Positions 1 through 5,122 of a DNA stretch of 5,154 nt are shown one piece after another. The first letter of the stretch is position 1. Each line of letters starts with the position of its first letter. Made by a program: the position numbers and the translations under genes. The stretch comes from an uncultured Collinsella sp. (GTDB taxonomy: Bacteria > Actinomycetota > Coriobacteriia > Coriobacteriales > Coriobacteriaceae): assembly GCA_902494565.1 (NCBI GenBank), contig CABUTN010000071.1:1-5154 (forward strand), given 5' to 3'. The notes under the pieces are model-generated. The model did not search any database, had not been told where the DNA came from, and worked only from the letters and a program-made list of their open reading frames with translations.

Positions 1-71
1 ATGGGGATGACCCTGCGGCCCCGCGCGGGCGCCCCCGGTTATACAACCTCTTCGATAGGAGCTTTTCCCAC
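1..71 (+). other. Leader upstream of rmlCD
   Basis: This short stretch holds the AGGAG ribosome binding site at 57-61, ten bases before the ATG at 72. A TATACA element at 40-45 could be a -10 box (4 of 6 matches to consensus), but no -35 box lies at a normal distance, so a promoter here is only a possibility. The stop triplet TGA at 8-10 could end an upstream gene in the same direction, which would make rmlCD part of an operon that begins outside the window. The bases from 11 to 38 are almost pure G and C. Confidence 0.3.
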
Positions 72-1526
72 ATGGCAGACATCGCATTCGAGAAGGACCT
101 CTCCGTCGCCGAGACCGGCATCGAGGGCCTCAAGGTCGTCGACCTCGCCGTCCACGGCGACTCGCGCGGCTGGTTCAAGGAGAACTGGCAGCGCGCCAAG
201 ATGACCGCCCTGGGCATCCCGGACCTCAGGGTCGTCCAGAACAACATCTCCTACAACGACAGCCGCGGCGTCACCCGCGGCATCCACGCCGAGCCCTGGG
301 ACAAGTTCATCTCCGTGGCGCGCGGCAGCGTCTTCGGCGCCTGGGTGGACCTGCGCGAGGGCAGCGAGACCTACGGGAAGGTGTTCACCTGCACGCTCGA
401 CCCGTCCAAGGCCATCTACGTCCCGCGCGGCGTGGGCAACTCCTTCCAGGCCCTGGAGGACGGCACCGCCTACACCTACCTGGTGGACGCCCACTGGTCC
501 CTCGAGCTCAAGAAGACCTACACCTTCGTGAACCTCGCCGACCCCGAGCTCGCCATCGAGTGGCCGATCCCGCTCGATGAGGCCACCGTCTCCGAGGCCG
601 ACCTCAACCACCCGATGCTCAGGGACGTCGTCCCAATGGCGCCCAAGAGGACGCTCGTCACCGGCTGCAACGGCCAGCTGGGCCATGCTGTGCGCAGGCT
701 GGCGGAGGAGCGCGGCGTCGCCAGGGACTTCGACTTCTGCGACATCGACACCTTCGACATGTCAGACCCGGCGGCCTATGCGCAGTACGACTGGTCGCTC
801 TACGGAACCGTGATCAACTGCGGCGCCTACACGGCCGTGGATAGGGCGGAGACCCCCGAGGGCCGCGTGACCGCCTGGAAGGCCAACGCCACCGGGCCGG
901 CGCTTCTGGCCCGCACATGCTCTGATCACGGGATCACCCTCGTGCACGTGTCCTCCGACTACGTCTTCGACGGCACCGCCGAGGTCCATACCGAGGACGA
1001 GCCCCTCAGCCCGCTGTCCGTCTACGGCCAGACCAAGGCCGCCGGCGACATCGCCGTGGCCGGCTGCCCGCGCCACTACATCATGCGCTCCAGCTGGGTC
1101 ATCGGCGAGGGCCGCAACTTCGTCAAGACGATGAGGGGGCTGTCCGACCGCGTTGCCGACCTCGAGGACGGGCTCGAGCAGGTCACCGTGGTCGACGACC
1201 AGCTGGGACGCCTGACCTTCACGCGCGACATGGCCGAGGCCATCTTCCACGTGCTTAATGTGAAGGCCCCCTACGGCACCTACGACTGCACCGGCTCCGG
1301 CACCGTCAAGTCCTGGGCCGATATCGCCCGCGCCGTCTTCGAGGCCGCCAACGGCAACGGGGACAGGGTCGTGCCGGTATCGACCGCCGACTACTACGCG
1401 AGCGCCGAGGGCCCCGTCGCCCCGCGCCCGGTCCACTCCGCGCTCGACCTCTCCAAGCTGGAGTCCGCCGGCTTCCACATGCCCGACTGGGAGGAAGAGC
1501 TGGGGGAGTACATCAAGACGCTCTAG
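72..1526 (+). CDS. rmlCD: Fused dTDP-4-dehydrorhamnose 3,5-epimerase / reductase (RmlC-RmlD)
   Basis: This 484-residue cytosolic enzyme would carry out the last two steps of dTDP-L-rhamnose synthesis: 3,5-epimerisation of dTDP-4-keto-6-deoxyglucose, then NAD(P)H-dependent reduction. The RmlC-like cupin spans about residues 10-185. It has R69 and the catalytic-type H72 in RGIH, Y136 in the position of the family's active-site tyrosine, and D157 before AIEWP, matching the Asp of the His-Asp dyad. The second His of classical RmlC (in AHGF) is replaced by N123 in GNSF. The RmlD-like short-chain dehydrogenase domain spans about 192-484, with TGCNGQLG (197-204) as the nucleotide-binding loop, SSDYVFDG (294-301), and the catalytic YGQTK (Y318, K322). 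The start at 72 is supported by AGGAG at 57-61. Fusion in the C-D order is known in Bifidobacterium and other Actinobacteria. Composition differs from the other genes: about 70% GC in sampled lines, and 8 of about 27 arginines are AGG. The fold and the fusion are certain; the exact sugar substrate is inferred from the family. Confidence 0.93.
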   Translation: MADIAFEKDLSVAETGIEGLKVVDLAVHGDSRGWFKENWQRAKMTALGIPDLRVVQNNISYNDSRGVTRGIHAEPWDKFISVARGSVFGAWVDLREGSETYGKVFTCTLDPSKAIYVPRGVGNSFQALEDGTAYTYLVDAHWSLELKKTYTFVNLADPELAIEWPIPLDEATVSEADLNHPMLRDVVPMAPKRTLVTGCNGQLGHAVRRLAEERGVARDFDFCDIDTFDMSDPAAYAQYDWSLYGTVINCGAYTAVDRAETPEGRVTAWKANATGPALLARTCSDHGITLVHVSSDYVFDGTAEVHTEDEPLSPLSVYGQTKAAGDIAVAGCPRHYIMRSSWVIGEGRNFVKTMRGLSDRVADLEDGLEQVTVVDDQLGRLTFTRDMAEAIFHVLNVKAPYGTYDCTGSGTVKSWADIARAVFEAANGNGDRVVPVSTADYYASAEGPVAPRPVHSALDLSKLESAGFHMPDWEEELGEYIKTL

Positions 1527-1548
1527 CCGCTATTAACTTTTCGAGAGT

Positions 1549-1578
1549 AAAAGCCGCCGTTCTTTAACGGCGGCTTTT
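1549..1578 (+). terminator. Intrinsic terminator between convergent rmlCD and glycosyltransferase genes
   Basis: The arms 1549-1561 and 1566-1578 pair perfectly over 13 bp around a CTTT loop. The GC-rich core GCCGCCG sits between an A-run and a T-run. It begins 22 bases after the rmlCD stop. Read on the minus strand, the stem also ends in TTTT followed by A, so it probably terminates the convergent glycosyltransferase transcript too. The 50 bases from 1579 to 1628 show nothing else. Confidence 0.9.
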
Positions 1579-1628
1579 CTTGTTGGTGGCTATCTGCGCA
1601 GTGGTGCCAATAGTATTTTGCGGAAGAT

Positions 1629-2600
1629 CTACCTCTCGCTTGGCATGGAAGTAGGGTGGCCGGGCTGGTCGTCGTAGGCGTATTTGCTGTACACGTTGAC
1701 CTCCCACTGCTTTTTTTCGACCTTTGCTACAGAATCTAGGATGAAGCCGGTCGCAAGGCTCAGGCCGCACAGGAACATAAACGAGGCGGCGAGCATAGCG
1801 GTGGGGAAGCGCGGGACGAGGCCGGTCTGGAAATATTCGACAACGATGGGCATGCCCAGGGCGAGGCCGAATACCGCGAACAGAAGCGCAACGAGGCTGA
1901 AGAACTTCAGCGGGCGGTAGTCCTTGAACAGCGTGCCGATCATCGCAACGACTTTAATGCCGTCGCTCACGGTGTTGAGTTTGGACTCGGAACCCTCGGG
2001 ACGGTCGCGGTACTCGATGGGCACATCTTTGATGCGCCAGCGGTGGTCGACGGCGTGGATCGAGAGCTCGGTTTCGATCTGAAAGCCCTCGGAAAGCACT
2101 GGGAAGGTTTTAACGAACGGGCGGCTCATGGCGCGGTAGCCTGTCATGACGTCATCGAAGCTGTAGCCATAGATCCACTTGATCATGGCGCGGACCAGAT
2201 TATTGCCAAAGCCGTGGAAGGCACGCTTGTTCTCCTCGGCGTAGGTGCCGTTGGAAAGGCGATCGCCTACGGTCATGTCGGCCGTGCCGTTAAGGATGGG
2301 CTCGCAGAGGGCCTTGGCCGCCTCGGCGGGGTAGGTGTCGTCTCCGTCGACCATCAGGTAGCAATCGGCGTCGATATCGCGAAACATCTGGCGGCACACG
2401 TTGCCCTTTCCCTGACGGGGCTCAAAGCGGACTGTGGCGCCGTGCTCGGTGGCAATGCGTGAGGTATCGTCCGACGAGTTGTTGTCATAGACATAGACCG
2501 TCGCCTGCGGAAGCTCGCGGTGAAAGTCGTCGATGACTTTGCCGATCGTGAGCGCTTCGTTGTAGCAAGGGATGATGACGGCGATGGATTCAGAATTCAC
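1629..2600 (-). CDS. Family 2 glycosyltransferase, polyprenyl-phosphate sugar transferase type
   Basis: This 323-residue protein has a GT-A catalytic domain of the DPM1/GtrB group followed by two membrane segments. Motifs in order: VIIPCYNE at 8-15, the nucleotide-sugar site DNNSSDDT at 39-46, the metal-binding DGDD at 85-88, GDR at 112-114, GYRAMSR at 154-160, EGFQIETELS at 171-180, and an RDRPEGSESK segment at 198-207. Hydrophobic stretches at about 232-255 and 267-289 should anchor it in the membrane with the catalytic domain in the cytosol. Enzymes of this shape usually transfer a sugar from a nucleotide donor to undecaprenyl phosphate, giving a lipid-linked donor used outside the membrane to decorate wall polymers. 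The sugar cannot be read from the sequence. The start is GTG at 2598-2600, with AAGGAG (complement of 2607-2612) six bases upstream. The gene is convergent with rmlCD and divergent from the exporter. A direct role as a polymer-building glycosyltransferase is the main alternative. Confidence 0.88.
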   Translation of the reverse strand: MNSESIAVIIPCYNEALTIGKVIDDFHRELPQATVYVYDNNSSDDTSRIATEHGATVRFEPRQGKGNVCRQMFRDIDADCYLMVDGDDTYPAEAAKALCEPILNGTADMTVGDRLSNGTYAEENKRAFHGFGNNLVRAMIKWIYGYSFDDVMTGYRAMSRPFVKTFPVLSEGFQIETELSIHAVDHRWRIKDVPIEYRDRPEGSESKLNTVSDGIKVVAMIGTLFKDYRPLKFFSLVALLFAVFGLALGMPIVVEYFQTGLVPRFPTAMLAASFMFLCGLSLATGFILDSVAKVEKKQWEVNVYSKYAYDDQPGHPTSMPSER

Positions 2601-2630
2601 TTAATGCTCCTTATACATTCAATCCTAGAA

Positions 2631-2659
2631 AGTATAGCCGTTTGGGCCTGGCATCCTAA
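2631..2659 (-). promoter_or_regulatory. Probable promoter of the glycosyltransferase gene
   Basis: On the minus strand, TTAGGA (complement of 2654-2659) is followed after exactly 17 bases by TATACT (complement of 2631-2636). The -10 box matches consensus at 5 of 6 positions and the -35 box at about 3 of 6. Transcription would begin near 2624, giving a leader of about 24 bases that contains the ribosome binding site. Confidence 0.5.
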
Positions 2660-2715
2660 GATGTGGGTTAGTTCTCCAGTTTTGTTGCGCGAATCGTTTG
2701 CATGGCCGTCGGGTC

Positions 2716-2721
2716 TATACT
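2716..2721 (+). promoter_or_regulatory. Probable -10 box of the wzm-wzt operon
   Basis: TATACT at 2716-2721 is identical to the -10 box of the divergent glycosyltransferase gene, and both are preceded by C. No good -35 box stands 16-18 bases upstream, so an activator may be needed or the promoter may be weak. The predicted start near 2728 leaves about 33 bases to the GTG at 2761. Confidence 0.45.
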
Positions 2722-2760
2722 GTTCGTTTGTCAACGATTACGAGTAAAGGAGTTGCATCC

Positions 2761-3606
2761 GTGTCGGATCAGACAAAGCAACAAGAAACTCGCAGTCTGC
2801 CTGCGACGTTTGCTAAGAACGAATTTGAGAAGGACGCGTTTATCCTTCGTCAGCTGGTTACCAAGGATTTTAAGATCAAGTATCGCCGTAGCGTTCTGGG
2901 CGTCGCATGGTCGGTGCTCAACCCGCTGCTGATGATGATCGTCATGGCCATCGTGTTCTCGACGATTTTTGGCCAGGGCCGCAATGGCTCAATGACGCCC
3001 GAGATGTACCCGCTGTACTTGATCGTGGGTAACATCACCTTTGCCGTCATGTCTGAGTCCACGAACCAGGCCCTGACGTCGATCGTGGGCGCTGCCCCTC
3101 TGCTCAAGAAGGTTAAGGTGCACCGCTGGGTTTTCCCGGTGCAGAAGGTGCTCTTCTCGCTGGTCAACTTTGCCTTCTCGCTGGTCGCCGTCGCCATCGT
3201 CATGCTGTGGTTCCGCGTTATGCCTTCTTGGCACCTGATTCTGTTGCCGGTTTGCCTGCTGCTGCTTATGTGCTTCTGCATGGGCCTGGGCATGATGCTC
3301 TCTGCCCTTACGGTCTTCTTCCGCGACGTTATGCATCTGTGGAGCGTCGTCATTACGGCGTGGACTTACATTACGCCCATCTTCTGGACGACTGACTATA
3401 TTGCGCAAATGCCGCATCTCGTGCGTATCTTGATGTATGCGAACCCCATGTTCAACTACCTGCAGTTTATGCGCGATATCTTCCTGTTCCAGACTACGCC
3501 CTCGCTTATGACGTTTGGTATGTGCGTCGCTTGGGCGGTTCTTGCGCTTATTATTGGCTATACCGTGTTCCATAAGTCCGAGCGCAAATTTATCCTCTAC
3601 ATCTAA
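2761..3606 (+). CDS. wzm: ABC-2 type polysaccharide export permease (Wzm/TagG family)
   Basis: This 281-residue integral membrane protein is the channel-forming half of an ABC exporter that carries undecaprenyl-linked polysaccharide to the outer face of the cytoplasmic membrane. The cytosolic N-terminus ends in the family signature around residues 36-55 (DFKIKYRRSVLGVAWSVLNP). About six hydrophobic segments follow, near 45-70, 83-100, 125-150, 157-181, 191-209 and 249-270. VFFRDVMHLW at 185-194 and the basic C-terminus FHKSERKFILYI at 270-281 are typical of the family. The start is GTG at 2761, with AAAGGAG at 2746-2752 and an 8-base spacer. An upstream TTG at 2698 would precede the promoter's -10 box and has no ribosome binding site. 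The ATPase gene follows after 11 bases. TagG, RgpC and Wzm all share this fold; the cargo is inferred to be a rhamnose-containing wall polysaccharide because rmlCD is close by. Confidence 0.92.
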   Translation: MSDQTKQQETRSLPATFAKNEFEKDAFILRQLVTKDFKIKYRRSVLGVAWSVLNPLLMMIVMAIVFSTIFGQGRNGSMTPEMYPLYLIVGNITFAVMSESTNQALTSIVGAAPLLKKVKVHRWVFPVQKVLFSLVNFAFSLVAVAIVMLWFRVMPSWHLILLPVCLLLLMCFCMGLGMMLSALTVFFRDVMHLWSVVITAWTYITPIFWTTDYIAQMPHLVRILMYANPMFNYLQFMRDIFLFQTTPSLMTFGMCVAWAVLALIIGYTVFHKSERKFILYI

Positions 3607-3617
3607 GGAGTGCTGTG

Positions 3618-4385
3618 ATGACTGAATCTGTTGTTGATTACAGCGAGCAGCCTCTGGCTGTCGAGGTCGACGACGTCACCATGATCTTTAACATGGCGTC
3701 CGAGTCGCTGACCAACCTCAAGGAGTACTTCATTAAGCTTGCCAAGCACGAGCTGTTCTTTGAGGAGTTTAGGGCGCTTAAGCACATCTCGTTTGATATT
3801 CATCGCGGCGAGGTTGTGGGTCTGGTCGGCACCAATGGCTCCGGCAAGTCTACGATGCTCAAGATTATCGCTGGCGTTCTTGAGCCTAGCGAGGGCAGCG
3901 TTAAGGTGCACGGTAACATCGCGCCGCTGATTGAGCTTGGCGCCGGCTTTGACCCCGAGCTGACCGCCCGCGAGAACATCTATCTGAACGGCGCCCTGCT
4001 CGGCTATACCAAGGAGTTCATCGACGCCAACTTTGACGGCATTATCGAGTTCGCTGAGCTGCAGAACTTTGTCGATATGCCGCTTAAGAACTTCTCTTCG
4101 GGCATGGTGGCGCGTATCGCCTTTGCAATCGCGACGATTACCGAGCCCGATATTCTGATCGTTGACGAGACGCTGTCCGTCGGTGATGTGTTCTTCCAGC
4201 AAAAGTGTGAGGCCCGCATCCAGCACTTTATCCAGAGCGGCGACGTGACGGTTCTGTTCGTTTCGCACTCTATGGAGCAGGTTGAGCGCATCTGCCAGCG
4301 TGCCGTTTGGATTGAGAAGGGTGACCTTCGCATGGACGGCCCGGTCGATGAGGTCTGCAAGGCGTACCGCGAGCAGTTCAACTAG
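3618..4385 (+). CDS. wzt: Polysaccharide ABC exporter ATPase (Wzt/TagH family), no carbohydrate-binding domain
   Basis: This 255-residue cytosolic ATPase would power the permease encoded just upstream. Walker A is GTNGSGKST at 71-79 and Walker B is ILIVDE at 179-184. The signature loop is FSSGM at 159-163, the variant usual in Wzt/TagH proteins in place of LSGGQ. The D-loop contains SVGD (187-190) and the switch histidine is H217 in VSHS. The segment LIELGAGFDPELTARENIY at 104-122 is also characteristic of polysaccharide and teichoic acid exporters. The ATG at 3618 is chosen because AAGGAG at 3605-3610, which overlaps the permease stop codon, then has a 7-base spacer. The GTG at 3615 would leave only 4. 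The protein stops right after the nucleotide-binding domain, so it lacks the C-terminal carbohydrate-binding domain of the E. coli O8/O9a type. Translational coupling with wzm is likely. Confidence 0.94.
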   Translation: MTESVVDYSEQPLAVEVDDVTMIFNMASESLTNLKEYFIKLAKHELFFEEFRALKHISFDIHRGEVVGLVGTNGSGKSTMLKIIAGVLEPSEGSVKVHGNIAPLIELGAGFDPELTARENIYLNGALLGYTKEFIDANFDGIIEFAELQNFVDMPLKNFSSGMVARIAFAIATITEPDILIVDETLSVGDVFFQQKCEARIQHFIQSGDVTVLFVSHSMEQVERICQRAVWIEKGDLRMDGPVDEVCKAYREQFN

Positions 4386-4387
4386 GT

Positions 4388-4393
4388 TATAAT
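4388..4393 (+). promoter_or_regulatory. Consensus -10 box for the tRNA-Arg gene
   Basis: A perfect TATAAT starts two bases after the wzt stop codon. It points at the tRNA gene and would start transcription near 4400, about 40 bases before the mature tRNA. I find no recognisable -35 box in the end of wzt, so the assignment rests on the -10 box and its position. Confidence 0.4.
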
Positions 4394-4399
4394 TACTTG

Positions 4400-4428
4400 C
4401 GCCCGGCAGGCTTGTGCTTGCTTGGGCG
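4400..4428 (+). other. Stem-loop in the leader between wzt and the tRNA
   Basis: CGCCC (4400-4404) pairs with GGGCG (4424-4428). Inside it, GCAGGC (4406-4411) pairs with GCTTGC (4416-4421) around a TTGT loop, with one G-T wobble. No T-run follows, so it is not a standard intrinsic terminator. It could be part of the 5' leader of the tRNA precursor or a structure at the 3' end of the wzt message. Confidence 0.45.
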
Positions 4429-4439
4429 TGCGGTTATTT

Positions 4440-4516
4440 GCTCCATTAGCTCAGTTGGATAGAGCAGGGGACTTCTAATCCCAAGGTCGACGGTTCGAAT
4501 CCGCCATGGAGCACCA
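4440..4516 (+). tRNA. tRNA-Arg (anticodon UCU)
   Basis: The 77-base cloverleaf has a 7-bp acceptor stem (4440-4446 with 4506-4512), discriminator A4513 and an encoded CCA at 4514-4516. The D stem is GCTC/GAGC, with GG at 4457-4458 in the loop. The anticodon loop is CTTCTAA (4472-4478) with anticodon TCT at 4474-4476, so it reads AGA and AGG. The T loop TTCGAAT is at 4494-4500. Two stem positions do not pair: G4467 against A4483 at the base of the anticodon stem (27-43), and A4490 against C4504 in the T stem (50-64). All the usual conserved bases are present, so it is probably functional. Confidence 0.95.
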
Positions 4517-4525
4517 TCGTTTATT

Positions 4526-4558
4526 AAGCCCAGACCGCTTGGTGGTCTGGGCTTTTTT
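4526..4558 (+). terminator. Intrinsic terminator of the tRNA-Arg transcript
   Basis: Arms 4526-4536 and 4544-4554 pair perfectly over 11 bp around a 7-base loop, followed by a T-run at 4553-4558. It begins ten bases after the CCA end. On the minus strand the tail is only TTAATAA, so it may act weakly on the convergent aroQ transcript. The bases from 4559 to 4620 show no gene and no better aroQ terminator. Confidence 0.92.
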
Positions 4559-4620
4559 CATCTTGTGTGTTGCTGGAGCCGAGCGCGAGCAAGCCGCTGC
4601 TGTTTGTTGGGGTTGGCATT

Positions 4621-5058
4621 TTACTTTTCGAGATGCTCTTTCAGCAGCTCCAACGCGTGGGCGTAGCCCTTCAGGCCCTCTCCGGTGATGGTGGCGAAGC
4701 AGGCCAGACGGGCGTAGCTCACCTGGCGGAAGTCTTCGCGGGTCTCGACTGCGCTAATGTGGACCTCCACAGCCGGGATGGCGACGGCTTTGAGCGCGTC
4801 CAGGATGGCCACGCTCGTATGCGTGTAGGCGGCCGGGTTGATGACGATGCCGTCGACCTTGCCGTAGGCCTCCTGAATCTTGTCGACGATGTTGCCCTCG
4901 TGGTTGGACTGGAAGACCTCGACCTCGTCGAAGCCCTGTGCAGTGCCCGCTTCCTGGCAGATCTGCACTAAGCGGTCGTAGTTGTCGCTGCCATAGATGC
5001 CTGGCTCGCGAATGCCGAGCATGTTGAGGTTGGGGCCGTTAATGACGAGTGCTTTCAT
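4621..5058 (-). CDS. aroQ: 3-dehydroquinate dehydratase, type II
   Basis: This 145-residue cytosolic enzyme removes water from 3-dehydroquinate to give 3-dehydroshikimate, the third step of the shikimate route to aromatic amino acids. The length is normal for the dodecameric type II family. The N-terminal NGPNLNMLGIREPGIYG block (7-23) carries R17 and the catalytic Y22 on the flexible lid. QSNHEGNIVD is at 50-59. INPAAYTHTS (73-82) has N74 and the general-acid H80. EVHIS (98-102) has H100, and R107 and R111 match the substrate-binding arginines. GEGLKGY is at 126-132. The ATG at 5056-5058 is supported by AAGGA (complement of 5066-5070) with a 7-base spacer. The gene is convergent with the tRNA and unrelated in function to the polysaccharide genes. 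Only about 21 bases separate the start from a large inverted repeat, so its promoter must lie in or beyond that repeat. Confidence 0.97.
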   Translation of the reverse strand: MKALVINGPNLNMLGIREPGIYGSDNYDRLVQICQEAGTAQGFDEVEVFQSNHEGNIVDKIQEAYGKVDGIVINPAAYTHTSVAILDALKAVAIPAVEVHISAVETREDFRQVSYARLACFATITGEGLKGYAHALELLKEHLEK

Positions 5059-5079
5059 GGTTGCTTCCTTTGCGGTTGA

Positions 5080-5120
5080 AAAACCACCACAAAGGTGCCT
5101 GTCCCCTTTGTGGTGGTTTT
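5080..5120. repeat. Perfect 16-bp inverted repeat upstream of aroQ
   Basis: Arm 5080-5095 is the exact reverse complement of 5105-5120, around a 9-base centre TGCCTGTCC. A-runs and T-runs form the outer ends, so the structure could act as a terminator in either direction. For the minus strand it would end the gene that appears to stop at 5123. The GGTGCCTGTCCCC centre resembles dispersed palindromic repeats I recall from several bacterial genomes, some of them linked to REP-associated transposases; that link is from memory and unverified here. Confidence 0.8.
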
Positions 5121-5122
5121 GG

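Noticed and set aside
15..32. GC-rich hairpin near the window start
   Set aside because: The pairing needs a bulge and no T-run follows, so it is expected by chance in such GC-rich sequence.
39..686. Minus-strand open frame over the RmlC domain
   Set aside because: It has the same shadow composition and no ribosome binding site or family motif.
762..1478. Long minus-strand open frame across rmlCD
   Set aside because: It is the mirror of a high-GC coding region, rich in Gly, Val and Asp with no recognisable motif, and the plus strand clearly encodes RmlCD.
1537..1553. CTTTT/AAAAG pairing that could compete with the rmlCD terminator
   Set aside because: A 5-bp stem of mainly A-T pairs cannot compete with the perfect 13-bp terminator stem.
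2698..2760. Longer permease beginning at TTG 2698
   Set aside because: It would start upstream of the likely -10 box, has no ribosome binding site, and adds 21 residues unlike the family N-terminus. GTG 2761 has AAAGGAG at good spacing.
2989..3573. Minus-strand frame over wzm rich in His, Arg and Gln
   Set aside because: This composition is the antisense image of a membrane protein gene; it has no motif.
3615..3617. GTG start of wzt three bases before the ATG
   Set aside because: The spacer from AAGGAG would be only 4 bases, against 7 for the ATG at 3618.
4440..4516. tRNA gene as an integration site for a mobile element
   Set aside because: No integrase gene and no repeated copy of the tRNA 3' end is seen; a terminator and then aroQ follow directly.
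4567..4971. Plus-strand open frame opposite aroQ
   Set aside because: It is antisense to a well-conserved aroQ and has no ribosome binding site or motif.
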